A stretch of 64,000 nt of DNA, taken from NCBI GenBank assembly GCA_965237995.1, contig CBDEGO010000003.1, positions 248,001-312,000 of the forward strand, written 5' to 3'. A model generated the notes under the pieces. That model was not told the origin of the DNA. It did not search any database and saw only the letters and a program-made list of their open reading frames with translations. Positions 32,978-42,188 of this stretch are shown piece after piece. Made by a program: the position numbers and the translations under genes. Every line of letters begins with the position of its first letter. Position 1 is the first letter of the stretch. The stretch comes from JAAELZ01 sp965237995. GTDB taxonomy: Bacteria; Pseudomonadota; Gammaproteobacteria; Arenicellales; Poriferihabitantaceae.

Positions 32978-34276
32978 TTAGACTAAAGTTATTAACGCCC
33001 CAAGCAAAGAAGACAGTAACAAGATTTTTACAATAGACCAGTGCATTTTAAAAGCCAAAACCGCACAGAGAACAGTAAGCACCAATACACGCCAATCCAA
33101 ACTACTCAATGCCGGCTGCCACAAAGTTAAGGGGCCACTTTGTATTTTTGTCACTTCTGCAAACAATACATGCAGCGTAAACCAAACAGACAAGTTTAAG
33201 ATAACACCGACAACGGCCGCTGAAATAGCTTGCAAAGCACTACGCAGCTTGGGTTGGTCTCCTATCCAGTCGATATACGGGGCGCCGGCAAATATCCACA
33301 AAAAACACGGCACGAAGGTAACCCAAAGCGTGATCACCGCTGCGGCCAAGCCTAAGCTAAACCCACCTTCACGAAATGCAGCCAAGAACCCAACGAACTG
33401 AGTAACCAATATTAGCGGCCCGGGAGTTGTTTCTGCTAAACCCAAGCCATCCATCATTTCGCCAGCGGTCAGCCAGCCAAATTGATTCACTACATCTTGC
33501 CCCATATAAGCCAATACCGCGTAGGCACCGCCAAATGTAACCACGGCTAATTTGGAGAAGAAAATGCCTATGTCTGAAAGTATTTCAGTATGGAAAAAAT
33601 GATCTGCCAGCAATAATGGAGCCCACCATACGCAAAGCATTACAGCGACTGTTAACAACATGCGCGATAAGCCTTGTGGTTTGCTCACTGCCTTGTCTGA
33701 GCCACTGTCTACTGGCTCAGAATTAAAAAAACCATACAACGCCGCCAACAACACAATGAGTGGATAAGGTACGTTGAAAAAGAAAATCCCAACAAAAGCG
33801 ATTAAGGCAATCACCTTGGGCGTTAACCCCTTAAGTGCACGTTTGGATATTCTCAGTAAAGCTTCCACCACCACTATCAGCACAGCCGCTTTTACTCCAA
33901 GAAACAAAGCCTGAATAAGCGCTACATTTCCAAAGTAAGCGTATATTGTCGCCAGCACCAAAATCACGAATGCCCCCGGCAACACAAACAACAACCCTGC
34001 AACCAACCCGCCGACAATGCCATGTTGCCGCCACCCCGCATAGGTAGCAATCTGCATGGCTTCAGGCCCAGGCAACAGCATACAAAAACTAAGCGCATTG
34101 AGGTATTCTTTTTCAGACATCCATCGCATTTGGTCAACGATCAACTTATGCATTAACGCAATCTGAGCGGCTGGTCCACCAAATGATAGTAAGCCGATCT
34201 TCCACCATAGCTTGGTCGCCTGACCAAGGCTTGGCTTTTCAGCCAGACCTTGAGCTTTAATTGAATCTTGCGACAT
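32978..34276 (-). CDS. chrA: Chromate efflux transporter ChrA
   Basis: A 432-residue two-domain CHR transporter with about ten to twelve membrane segments. The N-half has LWWKIGLLSFGGPAAQIALM and FCMLLPGPEAMQIATYAG; the C-half repeats the pattern (FFSKLAVVTFGGAYAVLAYM, GLAETTPGPLILVTQFVGF), as expected for an internally duplicated CHR protein. It exports chromate, probably using the proton gradient. It starts five bases after the stop of the ChrB-like gene, so the two are an operon. Confidence 0.95.
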   Translation of the reverse strand: MSQDSIKAQGLAEKPSLGQATKLWWKIGLLSFGGPAAQIALMHKLIVDQMRWMSEKEYLNALSFCMLLPGPEAMQIATYAGWRQHGIVGGLVAGLLFVLPGAFVILVLATIYAYFGNVALIQALFLGVKAAVLIVVVEALLRISKRALKGLTPKVIALIAFVGIFFFNVPYPLIVLLAALYGFFNSEPVDSGSDKAVSKPQGLSRMLLTVAVMLCVWWAPLLLADHFFHTEILSDIGIFFSKLAVVTFGGAYAVLAYMGQDVVNQFGWLTAGEMMDGLGLAETTPGPLILVTQFVGFLAAFREGGFSLGLAAAVITLWVTFVPCFLWIFAGAPYIDWIGDQPKLRSALQAISAAVVGVILNLSVWFTLHVLFAEVTKIQSGPLTLWQPALSSLDWRVLVLTVLCAVLAFKMHWSIVKILLLSSLLGALITLV

Positions 34277-34281
34277 CTCCC

Positions 34282-35109
34282 TTAGCCTTTTTTAGTTTTG
34301 TTCGTGTGCATCGGCCAATCGTGTTTCTCCTGAGTTGCATCACGACACCATCGATACAGTGCATCATATAAAGGCAAAGAAGCTTCTAGCTGCTGCAAAT
34401 CATCTTTGTACATCCGTGAAAAGCCTAAAGAGGCGGCTAATAGCCCTGCAGATTGTGGCGCTAGTTCATGCCTATCGGTATCTGCACCGCGAATAATGGT
34501 GGCCATATGCCTTAGTGGTTCAGTATCTAAACCAAACTCGTCTAGCATCGTGTCGAAGGTGCACCCTTCACCACGGTGAGTGTAAAAAACGCCCTCCACA
34601 TCAAATGGCGCTGCGTTAAATTTATCTGCTACGTTAGTCACTTCAGCTGGCTCAACGTACATAAACAAGGCATTGGGGTCGACAAAGCGCTTTATTAACC
34701 ATGGACAAGCGATACGATCTATCTTAGGTCGATGACGTGTAACCCAAAGTGTGCGCCCAGCGGTGTTGCGGTTAGTTAGATCGCCTAATGAGACCAACGT
34801 ATTTCCTGCTTGCTCCCAGGCGACCGTGCCGCCTTCCAAGCTTTCTGCGTTGACACCTCCTTCTCGAAGAAGTGCCACAGCGCCTTGGCTGATCTTTTTG
34901 CCCTTGTAGCAAATCACGACGACGTGTTTATCTTGCAGATCATTGGTGAGCGCCTCCACTTTAGCAAATGGATATCGAAATGCGCCGGGAATACTCCTTG
35001 GGTCTGCATCAAAATCTTCATCGATACGAAGATCGATCAACACTGGCGCGGATGGCGTGCCAATTAAACGAGAAAGCTGGGAAAGGGTAATACTTGATGG
35101 TGATGGCAT
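34282..35109 (-). CDS. Rhodanese-ChrB fusion, chromate resistance protein
   Basis: A 275-residue protein. Residues 1-110 are a rhodanese domain with the active-site loop VVICYKGKKIS, so the catalytic Cys is present. Residues 120-260 are a ChrB C-terminal domain (WVTRHRPKIDRIACPWLIKRF, FYTHRGEGCTFDTMLDEF, IIRGADTDRHELAPQSAGL). ChrB-domain proteins accompany ChrA and can act in chromate-dependent regulation; the rhodanese part suggests sulfur- or thiol-linked redox handling. The N-terminal ChrB DNA-binding part is absent, so direct repression is unlikely. Start at 35109; the promoter lies in the gap shared with the thiamine operon. Confidence 0.88.
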   Translation of the reverse strand: MPSPSSITLSQLSRLIGTPSAPVLIDLRIDEDFDADPRSIPGAFRYPFAKVEALTNDLQDKHVVVICYKGKKISQGAVALLREGGVNAESLEGGTVAWEQAGNTLVSLGDLTNRNTAGRTLWVTRHRPKIDRIACPWLIKRFVDPNALFMYVEPAEVTNVADKFNAAPFDVEGVFYTHRGEGCTFDTMLDEFGLDTEPLRHMATIIRGADTDRHELAPQSAGLLAASLGFSRMYKDDLQQLEASLPLYDALYRWCRDATQEKHDWPMHTNKTKKG

Positions 35110-35546
35110 TGCGCATCCTCCGAATTAAGTTAATAGGGAAATAATGGATGCGAATCTTTAGCTGACGCCTCACGGGGTGCTCGCGACCCCATGACGATAA
35201 TTTAACGAATTAGTTGATGTTTGTCTAGTTCGCAGAATCTAAAATTTAGTCTTTCAGCTAATCACCAGAAAACGATGGATTTGTTGATAATCATCAAGGG
35301 TCGATAGCCACCCGTTATAAGCCCTGTATAAATTCAACGTGTCGCTGTCTAGACAGGTTGATATGCAATAAGCCTTGCACCTTATTCTCTGTATTGATAC
35401 CCTCCATGTAACCGTTGGGGTGCCCTGTTTGGGCTGAGAGGCAAACGCTAACCCATCGAACCTGTCCGGATAATGCCGGCGTAGGAAACGGTGGTTGCTA
35501 CCTTCTTTATATTCGCAATGCCGTTTCAATTAACTGAGACTCAACA
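35110..35546. other. Divergent control region between chrB-like gene and thiD
   Basis: 437 bases without a protein gene. The right part holds the TPP riboswitch (35410-35492), about 54 bases upstream of thiD. The left part (35110-35400) must hold both the minus-strand promoter of the chromate genes and the plus-strand promoter of the thiamine operon; a likely -10/-35 region for the latter is near 35365-35398. No other element was recognised. Confidence 0.6.
35410..35492 (+). promoter_or_regulatory. TPP riboswitch (thi box)
   Basis: The conserved thi-box parts are all present: the P1 strand AACCGTT at 35410, GGGGTGCC at 35417-35424, CTGAGAGG near 35433, ACCCATCGAACCTGTCCGGA at 35451-35470 and TAATGCCGGCGTAGGAAACGG-type 3' part closing P1 at 35487-35492. 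TPP binding would repress the downstream thiamine genes, in gammaproteobacteria usually by hiding the ribosome site or by termination. It lies 54 bases upstream of the thiD start. Confidence 0.97.
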
Positions 35547-36368
35547 TTGCCAAACTCCTCAACTATCCACTCTACTCCCATTGCGCTGACCATTGCCGGT
35601 TCAGACAGTAGTGGCGGCGCAGGTATTCAAGCTGATTTAAAAGCCTTTTCAGCTCTAGGAGTATATGGCGCGAGTGCTATCACCGCGATTACCGCGCAAA
35701 ATACGCATGCAGTCACTGCGGTATTAACGACCCCTACTGCTGTTATCGAAGCGCAAATCCAAGCCGTGTTGTCAGACCTTGACGTCAACGCGATAAAAAT
35801 AGGTATGTTGTCCACTAGCGAAATCATTCAAGTTGTTGCCGATGAATTAGCCGCTGTTTCCTTACCAATTGTATTAGACCCGGTTATGGTTGCCAAATCA
35901 GGAGACCAACTTTTACAACAAGATGCCATAGAGAGCCTACGGAAATACTTATTGCCCAAAGCAACCTTAGTTACACCCAACATACCAGAAGCCGCGACTT
36001 TGTTAGATTGTGAACAAGCATCAAGCGAAGGCGCGATGGTAGATCAAGCTCAAGAGCTAATTAAACTAGGCGCGCAAGCCGTGCTAATGAAAGGCGGTCA
36101 TGCAAAAGGAATGCAGTGCGTTGATATTTTGATGCAGCAAGATGGTACCTTACTGAGGTTAGTGAGCGAGCGGGTTGACACTCAAAACACACATGGTACA
36201 GGCTGTACTCTGTCGGCTTCAATTACCGCCGAGCTTGCCAAGGGACATCAGCTAGTCGAATCCACCCAAGTGGCGCATGCTTATCTCGCAAAGGCCATTA
36301 TTGCAGCGGACACCCTACATATCGGTAGCGGTCACGGCCCCGTCCATCACTTCCATGAATTGTGGTAA
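35547..36368 (+). CDS. thiD: Hydroxymethylpyrimidine/phosphomethylpyrimidine kinase
   Basis: A 273-residue ribokinase-fold kinase that makes HMP-diphosphate from HMP or HMP-phosphate. Motifs: ALTIAGSDSSGGAGIQADLKAF, DPVMVAKSGDQLL, the GGHAKG segment, and the anion-hole HGTGCTLSASI. It starts at TTG (35547); an in-frame TGA lies just upstream and no better start is seen. It is the first gene under the TPP riboswitch. With ThiE it joins the pyrimidine and thiazole halves of thiamine. Confidence 0.95.
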   Translation: MPNSSTIHSTPIALTIAGSDSSGGAGIQADLKAFSALGVYGASAITAITAQNTHAVTAVLTTPTAVIEAQIQAVLSDLDVNAIKIGMLSTSEIIQVVADELAAVSLPIVLDPVMVAKSGDQLLQQDAIESLRKYLLPKATLVTPNIPEAATLLDCEQASSEGAMVDQAQELIKLGAQAVLMKGGHAKGMQCVDILMQQDGTLLRLVSERVDTQNTHGTGCTLSASITAELAKGHQLVESTQVAHAYLAKAIIAADTLHIGSGHGPVHHFHELW

Positions 36369-36403
36369 TCAATGCAACAAAAGCGACTAAAAAGGCCAAA
36401 CAA

Positions 36404-37393
36404 ATGAATGTAGCAATTATTGGCGCGGGCGTTGCTGGGCTAACTTGTGCCTGTGAGTTGATAGACCACGGCGTAAAACCAGTGATCTACGAACAATCGC
36501 CTATGCTCGGTGAACAAGCCTGCTCTTGGTTAGCAGGTGGTATGCTGGCACCTTGGTGCGAACGTGAAAGTGCAGAACAAGCCGTTGTAGAGATGGGAAA
36601 AACGGCCAAAAACTGGTGGAGTTCCCATGTTAATAATGTCGTGCAAAATGGTAGCTTAGTGTTATCTCCACAACGCGACTTACAAGAAATTAAGCGTTTC
36701 GCTCGCTTAACGCAAAACCATCAAATACTGAGCAAGCAACAAATTAACGAGTTAGAGCCCGATCTCCAAGATCGCTTTGAACTCGGCCTGTGGTTTAACC
36801 AAGAAGCGCATCTAGACCCGCGCATTGCGCTGGAACAATTGGCGGACTATGTAACTGAAGGCGGCGGGCGGATTGAATTTAACAACGCGGTTGAAGCAGA
36901 AGATTTAAATACAGACTACGTGATTGATTGTCGCGGTTTTAAAGCAAAAAACACACTCACCGAGTTACGTGGAGTAAAAGGCGAAATGCTTATACTCCAA
37001 TCGAAAGAAATTGAACTATCTCGCCCTGTTCGGTTGCTGCACCCGCGCTATCCCATCTATCTCGTCCCGCGTGGTGATGGACACTTTATGCTCGGCGCCA
37101 CCATGATAGAAAACGAGCAACGTGATCGAATAACTGCCCTGTCCCTATTAGAACTGCTAAGCGCCGCTTACGCATTACACCCAAGCTTTGGTGAAGCTGA
37201 GGTTGTCGAAATCGGCGTTGATGTTCGACCCGCCTTCGTGAACAATTTACCAAAGCTAAGTCGCCGCGATAACGTACTATATATCAACGGCTTATATCGG
37301 CATGGTTTTTTACTCAGCCCTTCAATGGCGATTCAAGCAGCGGATGCCTTGCTAAATGAGCAACACTTTATGGAGTTGGAGCAATGCGCATAA
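36404..37393 (+). CDS. thiO: Glycine oxidase ThiO
   Basis: A 329-residue FAD-dependent D-amino-acid-oxidase-fold enzyme, with AIIGAGVAGLTCACEL at the N-terminus and YINGLYRHGFLLSPSMA at the C-terminus (typical ThiO ending). It oxidises glycine to iminoglycine for thiazole synthesis under aerobic conditions, replacing ThiH. The start is set at the ATG at 36404, where the FAD motif begins within four residues; an earlier GTG at 36362 overlaps thiD and adds an atypical Lys-rich stretch. The stop overlaps thiS. Confidence 0.94.
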   Translation: MNVAIIGAGVAGLTCACELIDHGVKPVIYEQSPMLGEQACSWLAGGMLAPWCERESAEQAVVEMGKTAKNWWSSHVNNVVQNGSLVLSPQRDLQEIKRFARLTQNHQILSKQQINELEPDLQDRFELGLWFNQEAHLDPRIALEQLADYVTEGGGRIEFNNAVEAEDLNTDYVIDCRGFKAKNTLTELRGVKGEMLILQSKEIELSRPVRLLHPRYPIYLVPRGDGHFMLGATMIENEQRDRITALSLLELLSAAYALHPSFGEAEVVEIGVDVRPAFVNNLPKLSRRDNVLYINGLYRHGFLLSPSMAIQAADALLNEQHFMELEQCA

Positions 37394-37581
37394 TTGTTAA
37401 CGGCGAAGCTTGTGAAGTAATGGCCACTTCGCTAAACCAGATATTGATTGAGCTTGCATACGCAGAACCCATGATCGCAACGGCTGTAAATAGCGAGTTT
37501 GTCCACAAAGACAAGCGCGGCCAAATCCAACTTAGTGAAGGAGATCGCTTAGAAGTGCTGTCTCCTATTTCAGGCGGTTAA
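37384..37581 (+). CDS. thiS: Sulfur carrier protein ThiS
   Basis: A 65-residue ubiquitin-like protein ending in the diglycine GG (SPISGG) that is adenylated and thiocarboxylated to deliver sulfur to thiazole. It overlaps thiO by ten bases and is two bases before thiG. The activating enzyme ThiF is not encoded in the operon. Confidence 0.95.
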   Translation: MRIIVNGEACEVMATSLNQILIELAYAEPMIATAVNSEFVHKDKRGQIQLSEGDRLEVLSPISGG

Positions 37582-37583
37582 TC

Positions 37584-38357
37584 ATGCCAACCTTTTACGG
37601 AACAACCATTAAAAACCCACTATTATTGGGTACGGCGCGGTACCCTTCCCCAGCGATATTGGCCGACGCCATTGCCGCGTCGCAAGCTGAAGTCGTCACC
37701 GTTTCGCTGCGCCGCGAGTCTGCAGGCGGCAATGCAGGGCAACAGTTTTGGGACTTAATTAAAGCGCAGCAGGTGAAGGTACTGCCCAATACAGCAGGTT
37801 GTTACACGGTTAAAGAGGCTGTTACCACCGCACAAATGGCGCGCGAGGTATTTGATACCAAGTGGATTAAACTCGAAGTCATCGGTCACCCCGACACCTT
37901 GCAACCCGACGTTTTTGGCTTAGTCGAAGCAGCACGAATTTTATGCGCAGAAGACTTTCAAGTGTTTCCTTACACCACTGAAGATATAGTCGTTGCGGAA
38001 AAATTAGTGAATGTTGGCTGCGAGGTTTTAATGCCTTGGGGCTCACCCATCGGCTCTGGTCGCGGACTAAACAACGTTTTTGGACTCAGAACGCTACGCG
38101 CACACTTTAAAGATATTCCCTTAGTGGTAGACGCAGGCATTGGCTTGCCATCCCATGTAGCACAAGTAATGGAATTAGGTTATGACGCAGTGCTATTAAA
38201 TACGGCTGTCGCACGTGCAGGCGACCCAGCGAGCATGGCACAAGCGTTCTCAGCCGCCATCGCTGCGGGCAAGGCCGCGTTCCATGCAGACCCAATCGAG
38301 CAAAGTGATATGGCTCACCCCTCAACACCCGTCATTGGCAAAGCCTTTTTGTCATGA
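37584..38357 (+). CDS. thiG: Thiazole synthase ThiG
   Basis: A 257-residue TIM-barrel enzyme that builds thiazole phosphate from deoxyxylulose phosphate, iminoglycine and ThiS thiocarboxylate. Features: LLLGTARYPSP, VTVSLRRE, the Schiff-base Lys in KWIKLEVIG, LMPWGSPIGSGRGL and the phosphate-binding VDAGIGLPSH and LLNTAVARAGDP. It follows thiS by two bases and overlaps thiE by four. Confidence 0.96.
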   Translation: MPTFYGTTIKNPLLLGTARYPSPAILADAIAASQAEVVTVSLRRESAGGNAGQQFWDLIKAQQVKVLPNTAGCYTVKEAVTTAQMAREVFDTKWIKLEVIGHPDTLQPDVFGLVEAARILCAEDFQVFPYTTEDIVVAEKLVNVGCEVLMPWGSPIGSGRGLNNVFGLRTLRAHFKDIPLVVDAGIGLPSHVAQVMELGYDAVLLNTAVARAGDPASMAQAFSAAIAAGKAAFHADPIEQSDMAHPSTPVIGKAFLS

Positions 38358-38977
38358 TAGCCGAGGTTAAGTTAGACCCTTTTTACCCAATTTTTGATAA
38401 TGCGGATTGGTTAGCGCGCCTTTTGCCGTTGGGCATAAAACTCACCCAGTTACGTATTAAAGATTTAAAAGGCGAAGCCTTATACAACGAGATAAAACGC
38501 GGCAAGCAATTGTGCGATGCCGCCGGTTGCCAGTTAATCATCAATGACTTTTGGGAACAAGCAATCGAGCTAGGTTGTGACTACATCCACCTAGGCCAAG
38601 AAGACTTAAAGAGTGCAGATATTGCTGCCATTAAAGCTGCCAATATTCGCCTTGGGATCAGTACGCATAGCCGCGATGAGCTAGAACATGCACTGAGTTT
38701 CTCACCTGACTACATTGCTTTGGGCCCTGTTTATCCAACCATTCTAAAGCACGTGGAATGGGACCCACAAGGTTTAGACCGCGTGAACGAATGGAAACAA
38801 CGAATAGGCAGCATTCCCCTAGTTGGTATTGGGGGGCTCAATCTAGAGCGCGCTACAGCTGTGTTAAACGCTGGCGCAGATGTCGCCGCCTTAGTCACTG
38901 ATATCACCTTAAACGCTAATCCTGAGGCCCAAGTTAAGCGCTGGTTAGCTCTTACTGCACCCTACAGATATGCATAG
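38354..38977 (+). CDS. thiE: Thiamine-phosphate synthase
   Basis: A 207-residue TIM-barrel enzyme that couples HMP-diphosphate with thiazole phosphate. Typical motifs: QLRIKDL (residues near 33-39), LIINDFWEQAIELG, YIHLGQEDL, LGISTHSRDELEHAL, YIALGPVYPT and the phosphate-binding VGIGGLN. It overlaps thiG through ATGA. The next gene starts 35 bases later, the largest gap so far in the operon. Confidence 0.95.
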   Translation: MIAEVKLDPFYPIFDNADWLARLLPLGIKLTQLRIKDLKGEALYNEIKRGKQLCDAAGCQLIINDFWEQAIELGCDYIHLGQEDLKSADIAAIKAANIRLGISTHSRDELEHALSFSPDYIALGPVYPTILKHVEWDPQGLDRVNEWKQRIGSIPLVGIGGLNLERATAVLNAGADVAALVTDITLNANPEAQVKRWLALTAPYRYA

Positions 38978-39012
38978 ATTTTTTCTGATCATTAATTAAA
39001 CGCTTAAAACTC

Positions 39013-39951
39013 ATGAAATTTATACCTTCACTTTTCCTTGCCATAATCTTTTCAACACAAGCATTAGCAGCAGACAAAATGACGCTGCTATTAGATTGGT
39101 TTATCAACCCTGATCATGGACCAATAATCGTTGCGCAAGAAAAGGGTTACTTCACAGACCAAGGTCTAGAAGTTGAAATCGTAGCACCCGCAGACCCAGC
39201 GGACCCACCCAAACTAGTGGCGGCAGGTAAGGCAGACTTAGCAGTTTCGTACCAGCCTCAATTACATTTGCAAGTACATGAAGGCCTGCCTTTGGCTCGT
39301 GTCGGCACGCTAGTTGCAACGCCGCTTAATTGCTTATTGGTACTCGAAAATGGGCCGATAAAGACGATCTCAGATTTAGCAGGCAAGAAAATCGGCTTTT
39401 CAGTAGCCGGAGTTGAAGAAGCACTACTATCTACCATACTTAAAAAAAATGGTGTTGATTACGACAGCATAGAGTTGGTGAATGTGAATTGGTCATTATC
39501 ACCTTCGCTCATGAGCAAGCAAGTGGATGCGGTCATTGGTGCCTTTCGCAACTTTGAGCTCAACCAAATGGAACTCGAAGAAGTGCCCGGAAAATGTTTT
39601 TATCTTGAAGAAGAAGGCATTCCGTCTTACGACGAGCTCATTTATGTCGCAAACACTGACAGCATGGACAAAAATAAAATTAGCCGCTTTCTTGCCGCCA
39701 CTGAATTAGCTACACAATTCATTGTGAATCATCCTCAAGAAAGCTGGCAGATATTCTCTGCGACTGCCAAAGAACTGCAAGATGAGCTTAACGAACGCGC
39801 TTGGGCAGATACACTACCACGCTTTGCTTTACGCCCCGCGGCGCTTGATGCTGGCCGTTATAACCGCATGGAGCAGTTCCTAAACGATGCTGGATTAATT
39901 GATAGTCGGCTATCTATCGACCAGCTAGCCATCGACGTCACTGCGCAATAA
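39013..39951 (+). CDS. thiY: Thiamine-pyrimidine precursor ABC transporter binding protein (ThiY-type)
   Basis: A 312-residue periplasmic binding protein of the NMT1/THI5-like family. The signal peptide ends in ALAA near residue 20. The opening KMTLLLDWFINPDHGPI and VAQEKGYFTDQGLEVEIVAPADPADP are hallmarks of ThiY, which binds formylaminopyrimidine (FAMP). Genes for the matching permease and ATPase (ThiX, ThiZ) and TenA follow. Inside cells the imported precursor is deformylated and converted by TenA to HMP. Confidence 0.92.
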   Translation: MKFIPSLFLAIIFSTQALAADKMTLLLDWFINPDHGPIIVAQEKGYFTDQGLEVEIVAPADPADPPKLVAAGKADLAVSYQPQLHLQVHEGLPLARVGTLVATPLNCLLVLENGPIKTISDLAGKKIGFSVAGVEEALLSTILKKNGVDYDSIELVNVNWSLSPSLMSKQVDAVIGAFRNFELNQMELEEVPGKCFYLEEEGIPSYDELIYVANTDSMDKNKISRFLAATELATQFIVNHPQESWQIFSATAKELQDELNERAWADTLPRFALRPAALDAGRYNRMEQFLNDAGLIDSRLSIDQLAIDVTAQ

Positions 39952-39969
39952 ATTAGTAGAGCCTATACC

Positions 39970-40674
39970 ATGAGCGAAACGCTAAACAAAGCCAAGTCAC
40001 CCATCGTTACCGCCTGGCGTAATGCCAGCATGGAAAACTGGAGCGCCTACACCAATCACGAATTTACTCGCGGTCTGGGCGATGGAACTTTGCCCACCGC
40101 GGCGTTCATGGCCTACTTAATTCAGGATTATTTATTTCTCATTCATTTTTCACGTGCATGGGCGCTGGCTGCGGTTAAGTCAGAATCTGTTAACCAGTTG
40201 CGTATGACTGCCTCAACGGTTAATGCGCTGATTAACGAAGAAATTCAATTACACGTCAAACTATGCGCTGAGCATGGCATCTCGGAGCAACAGTTAAACA
40301 AGGCCATCGAAGCTCCTGAAAATTTGGCTTACACTCGTTATGTGATGGATGCCGGGCTCACCGACGATCTACTTGATTTGCTAGCCGCGCTTGCACCCTG
40401 CGTGTTCGGTTATCATGAAATTGCTTGCCATTTGGGTGATTGCGATACCTTGCCTATGTATCAAGAATGGATAGATACTTACCGAGCAGACGAGACCTGT
40501 GAAGTCTGCGATATGGCGGGTGAACTAATCGATGAGGTGGCGCTCACGAAGTTAGGGGAAAACCCAACTTCAAGTCCGCGCTGGCCAGCTTTATGTAACC
40601 GCTTCGCCGTAGCCAGTCAACTAGAAGCCAACTTCTGGCAAATGGGAATTCGACTTGCACAGGAAGCAACATAG
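39970..40674 (+). CDS. tenA: Aminopyrimidine aminohydrolase TenA
   Basis: A 234-residue all-helical TenA/THI-4 protein. The catalytic Cys is in CEVCDMAGELID or in APCVFGYHEIA, the latter being the region of the conserved family Cys; the FMAYLIQDYLFL substrate-loop segment is present. TenA hydrolyses aminomethyl-pyrimidines from thiamine breakdown to HMP for reuse. It sits between thiY and thiZ, consistent with salvage of imported precursor. Confidence 0.92.
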   Translation: MSETLNKAKSPIVTAWRNASMENWSAYTNHEFTRGLGDGTLPTAAFMAYLIQDYLFLIHFSRAWALAAVKSESVNQLRMTASTVNALINEEIQLHVKLCAEHGISEQQLNKAIEAPENLAYTRYVMDAGLTDDLLDLLAALAPCVFGYHEIACHLGDCDTLPMYQEWIDTYRADETCEVCDMAGELIDEVALTKLGENPTSSPRWPALCNRFAVASQLEANFWQMGIRLAQEAT

Positions 40675-40678
40675 TTTC

Positions 40679-41407
40679 GTGTCATCCTCGGTCAGTGTTG
40701 AATTTACGGGCAGCGTCAAGTTCGACGACAAGCCGTTATTTACTGACTTATCATTATGCCTACCTGCACAGAAATGGACCTGCCTGTTAGGATCCTCAGG
40801 TTCGGGAAAATCAACCATCTTAAAGTTATTGGCAGGTCTGCCTTTTGGCGGCACATTTAGCGGTGTAATCACAAGCAGCGACCAACAAACGCTTAAAGGT
40901 CGGGTCGCTTATATGGCGCAATCTGACTTGCTGTTTCCGTGGTTAGACGTTAAACAAAACATCATGCTTGGCAATCGCTTAAGGGGGGAAACAGCCCATT
41001 GGGAACGCGCAGAACAGCTTATTCAACAGGTGCAACTACAAGACCATATAAACAAAAAGCCGCATGAGTTATCCGGCGGCATGCGCCAACGCGTTGCACT
41101 GGCGAGAACCTTGATGGAAGACACACCTGTGGTATTGCTCGATGAGCCGTTCTCTGCCCTTGATGCAAAAACCCGTGCTGACATACAAGAATTAGCATTT
41201 TCTGCACTTAAAGATAAAACCGTATTACTAGTTAGCCATGACCCTGCAGAGGCTGCGCGCTTATCACACCAACTTTACATTATTTCAAGTACAGGAGCGA
41301 CATTGCAAAAATTAGACGTCAACGCACCAATACGCGCTGTGGATGACCCTGCAACACTTCAAGCGCAAGCTCAATTATTGCTACTGCTCAAACGAGATGC
41401 TACCTAG
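40679..41407 (+). CDS. thiZ: Thiamine-precursor ABC transporter ATP-binding protein (ThiZ-type)
   Basis: A 242-residue ABC ATPase: Walker A LGSSGSGKSTILKLLAG, signature LSGGMRQRVALAR, Walker B VVLLDEPFSALDA, switch VSHDPAEA. The start is set at the GTG at 40679, five bases after the tenA stop; a TTG at 40655 would overlap tenA. The stop overlaps thiX by 11 bases. Its place in the operon identifies the substrate. Confidence 0.88.
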   Translation: MSSSVSVEFTGSVKFDDKPLFTDLSLCLPAQKWTCLLGSSGSGKSTILKLLAGLPFGGTFSGVITSSDQQTLKGRVAYMAQSDLLFPWLDVKQNIMLGNRLRGETAHWERAEQLIQQVQLQDHINKKPHELSGGMRQRVALARTLMEDTPVVLLDEPFSALDAKTRADIQELAFSALKDKTVLLVSHDPAEAARLSHQLYIISSTGATLQKLDVNAPIRAVDDPATLQAQAQLLLLLKRDAT

Positions 41408-42188
41408 AAACAACCAGGTGCGTAATCCGAACAAGGCACCGCACAATAGTCGCGCTTACGACTTAGCTATTTCGGTTATTATCATCGTCATTGCGTGGCA
41501 ACTGGTCATCTGGGTAACTAATGTGCCTAAGTTCATCTTACCTAGCCCTCGACTTGTTTTTGACGCCCTAGTCGAAAACAGTGCGTTGATTTGGGAACAC
41601 ACCCAAGTAACCGCTATTGAAGTGATCATCGGTTTGCTACTGGGTACTAGCCTTGGAGCCGCTACCGCCCTATTTTTGATGACGTCCAAACTAGCAAGGC
41701 GTTTTTTAATGCCGATGCTGGTTTTAAGCCAAACTGTGCCCGTGTTTGCTTTAGCACCGTTACTGACACTCTGGTTTGGTTACGGATTGCTCTCAAAAAT
41801 TCTGATGACTATCTTAATCATCTATTTCCCTGTGACGTCCACATTCTTTGACGGATTGCGGAGTACCCCAAACGGATATCTCGATTTAGCGCACACCTTA
41901 CGCGCCTCACCGTTGCGCACCTTAATGCAAGTGCGCGTACCAGCCGCCTTACCCTCTTTAACATCTGGTTTGCGCTTAGCTGCGGTGTATGCACCCATAG
42001 GGGCTGTTATTGGTGAGTGGGTTGGGTCTTCGCAAGGTTTAGGCTATTTAATGTTATTAGCCAACGGCAGAGTTAAAACCGACCTTATGTTTGCAGCGCT
42101 CATTGTGCTGTGCGCATTCACTATGCTACTGCGCGCCAGCATCAGCACCGCTTGCAACCGTATCAATGATTGGGCGGGCGAATCATAG
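41397..42188 (+). CDS. thiX: Thiamine-precursor ABC transporter permease (ThiX-type)
   Basis: A 263-residue permease of the SsuC/TauC-like group with six hydrophobic segments. Typical parts are WQLVIWVTNVPKFILPSP, APLLTLWFGYGLLSKI and the coupling region FFDGLRSTPNGYLDLAHTL. The start at 41397 overlaps thiZ; the ATG at 41343 would lie deep in thiZ. It is the last gene of the riboswitch operon. A weak stem-loop near 42225-42240 could end the transcript. Confidence 0.88.
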   Translation: MLPRNNQVRNPNKAPHNSRAYDLAISVIIIVIAWQLVIWVTNVPKFILPSPRLVFDALVENSALIWEHTQVTAIEVIIGLLLGTSLGAATALFLMTSKLARRFLMPMLVLSQTVPVFALAPLLTLWFGYGLLSKILMTILIIYFPVTSTFFDGLRSTPNGYLDLAHTLRASPLRTLMQVRVPAALPSLTSGLRLAAVYAPIGAVIGEWVGSSQGLGYLMLLANGRVKTDLMFAALIVLCAFTMLLRASISTACNRINDWAGES

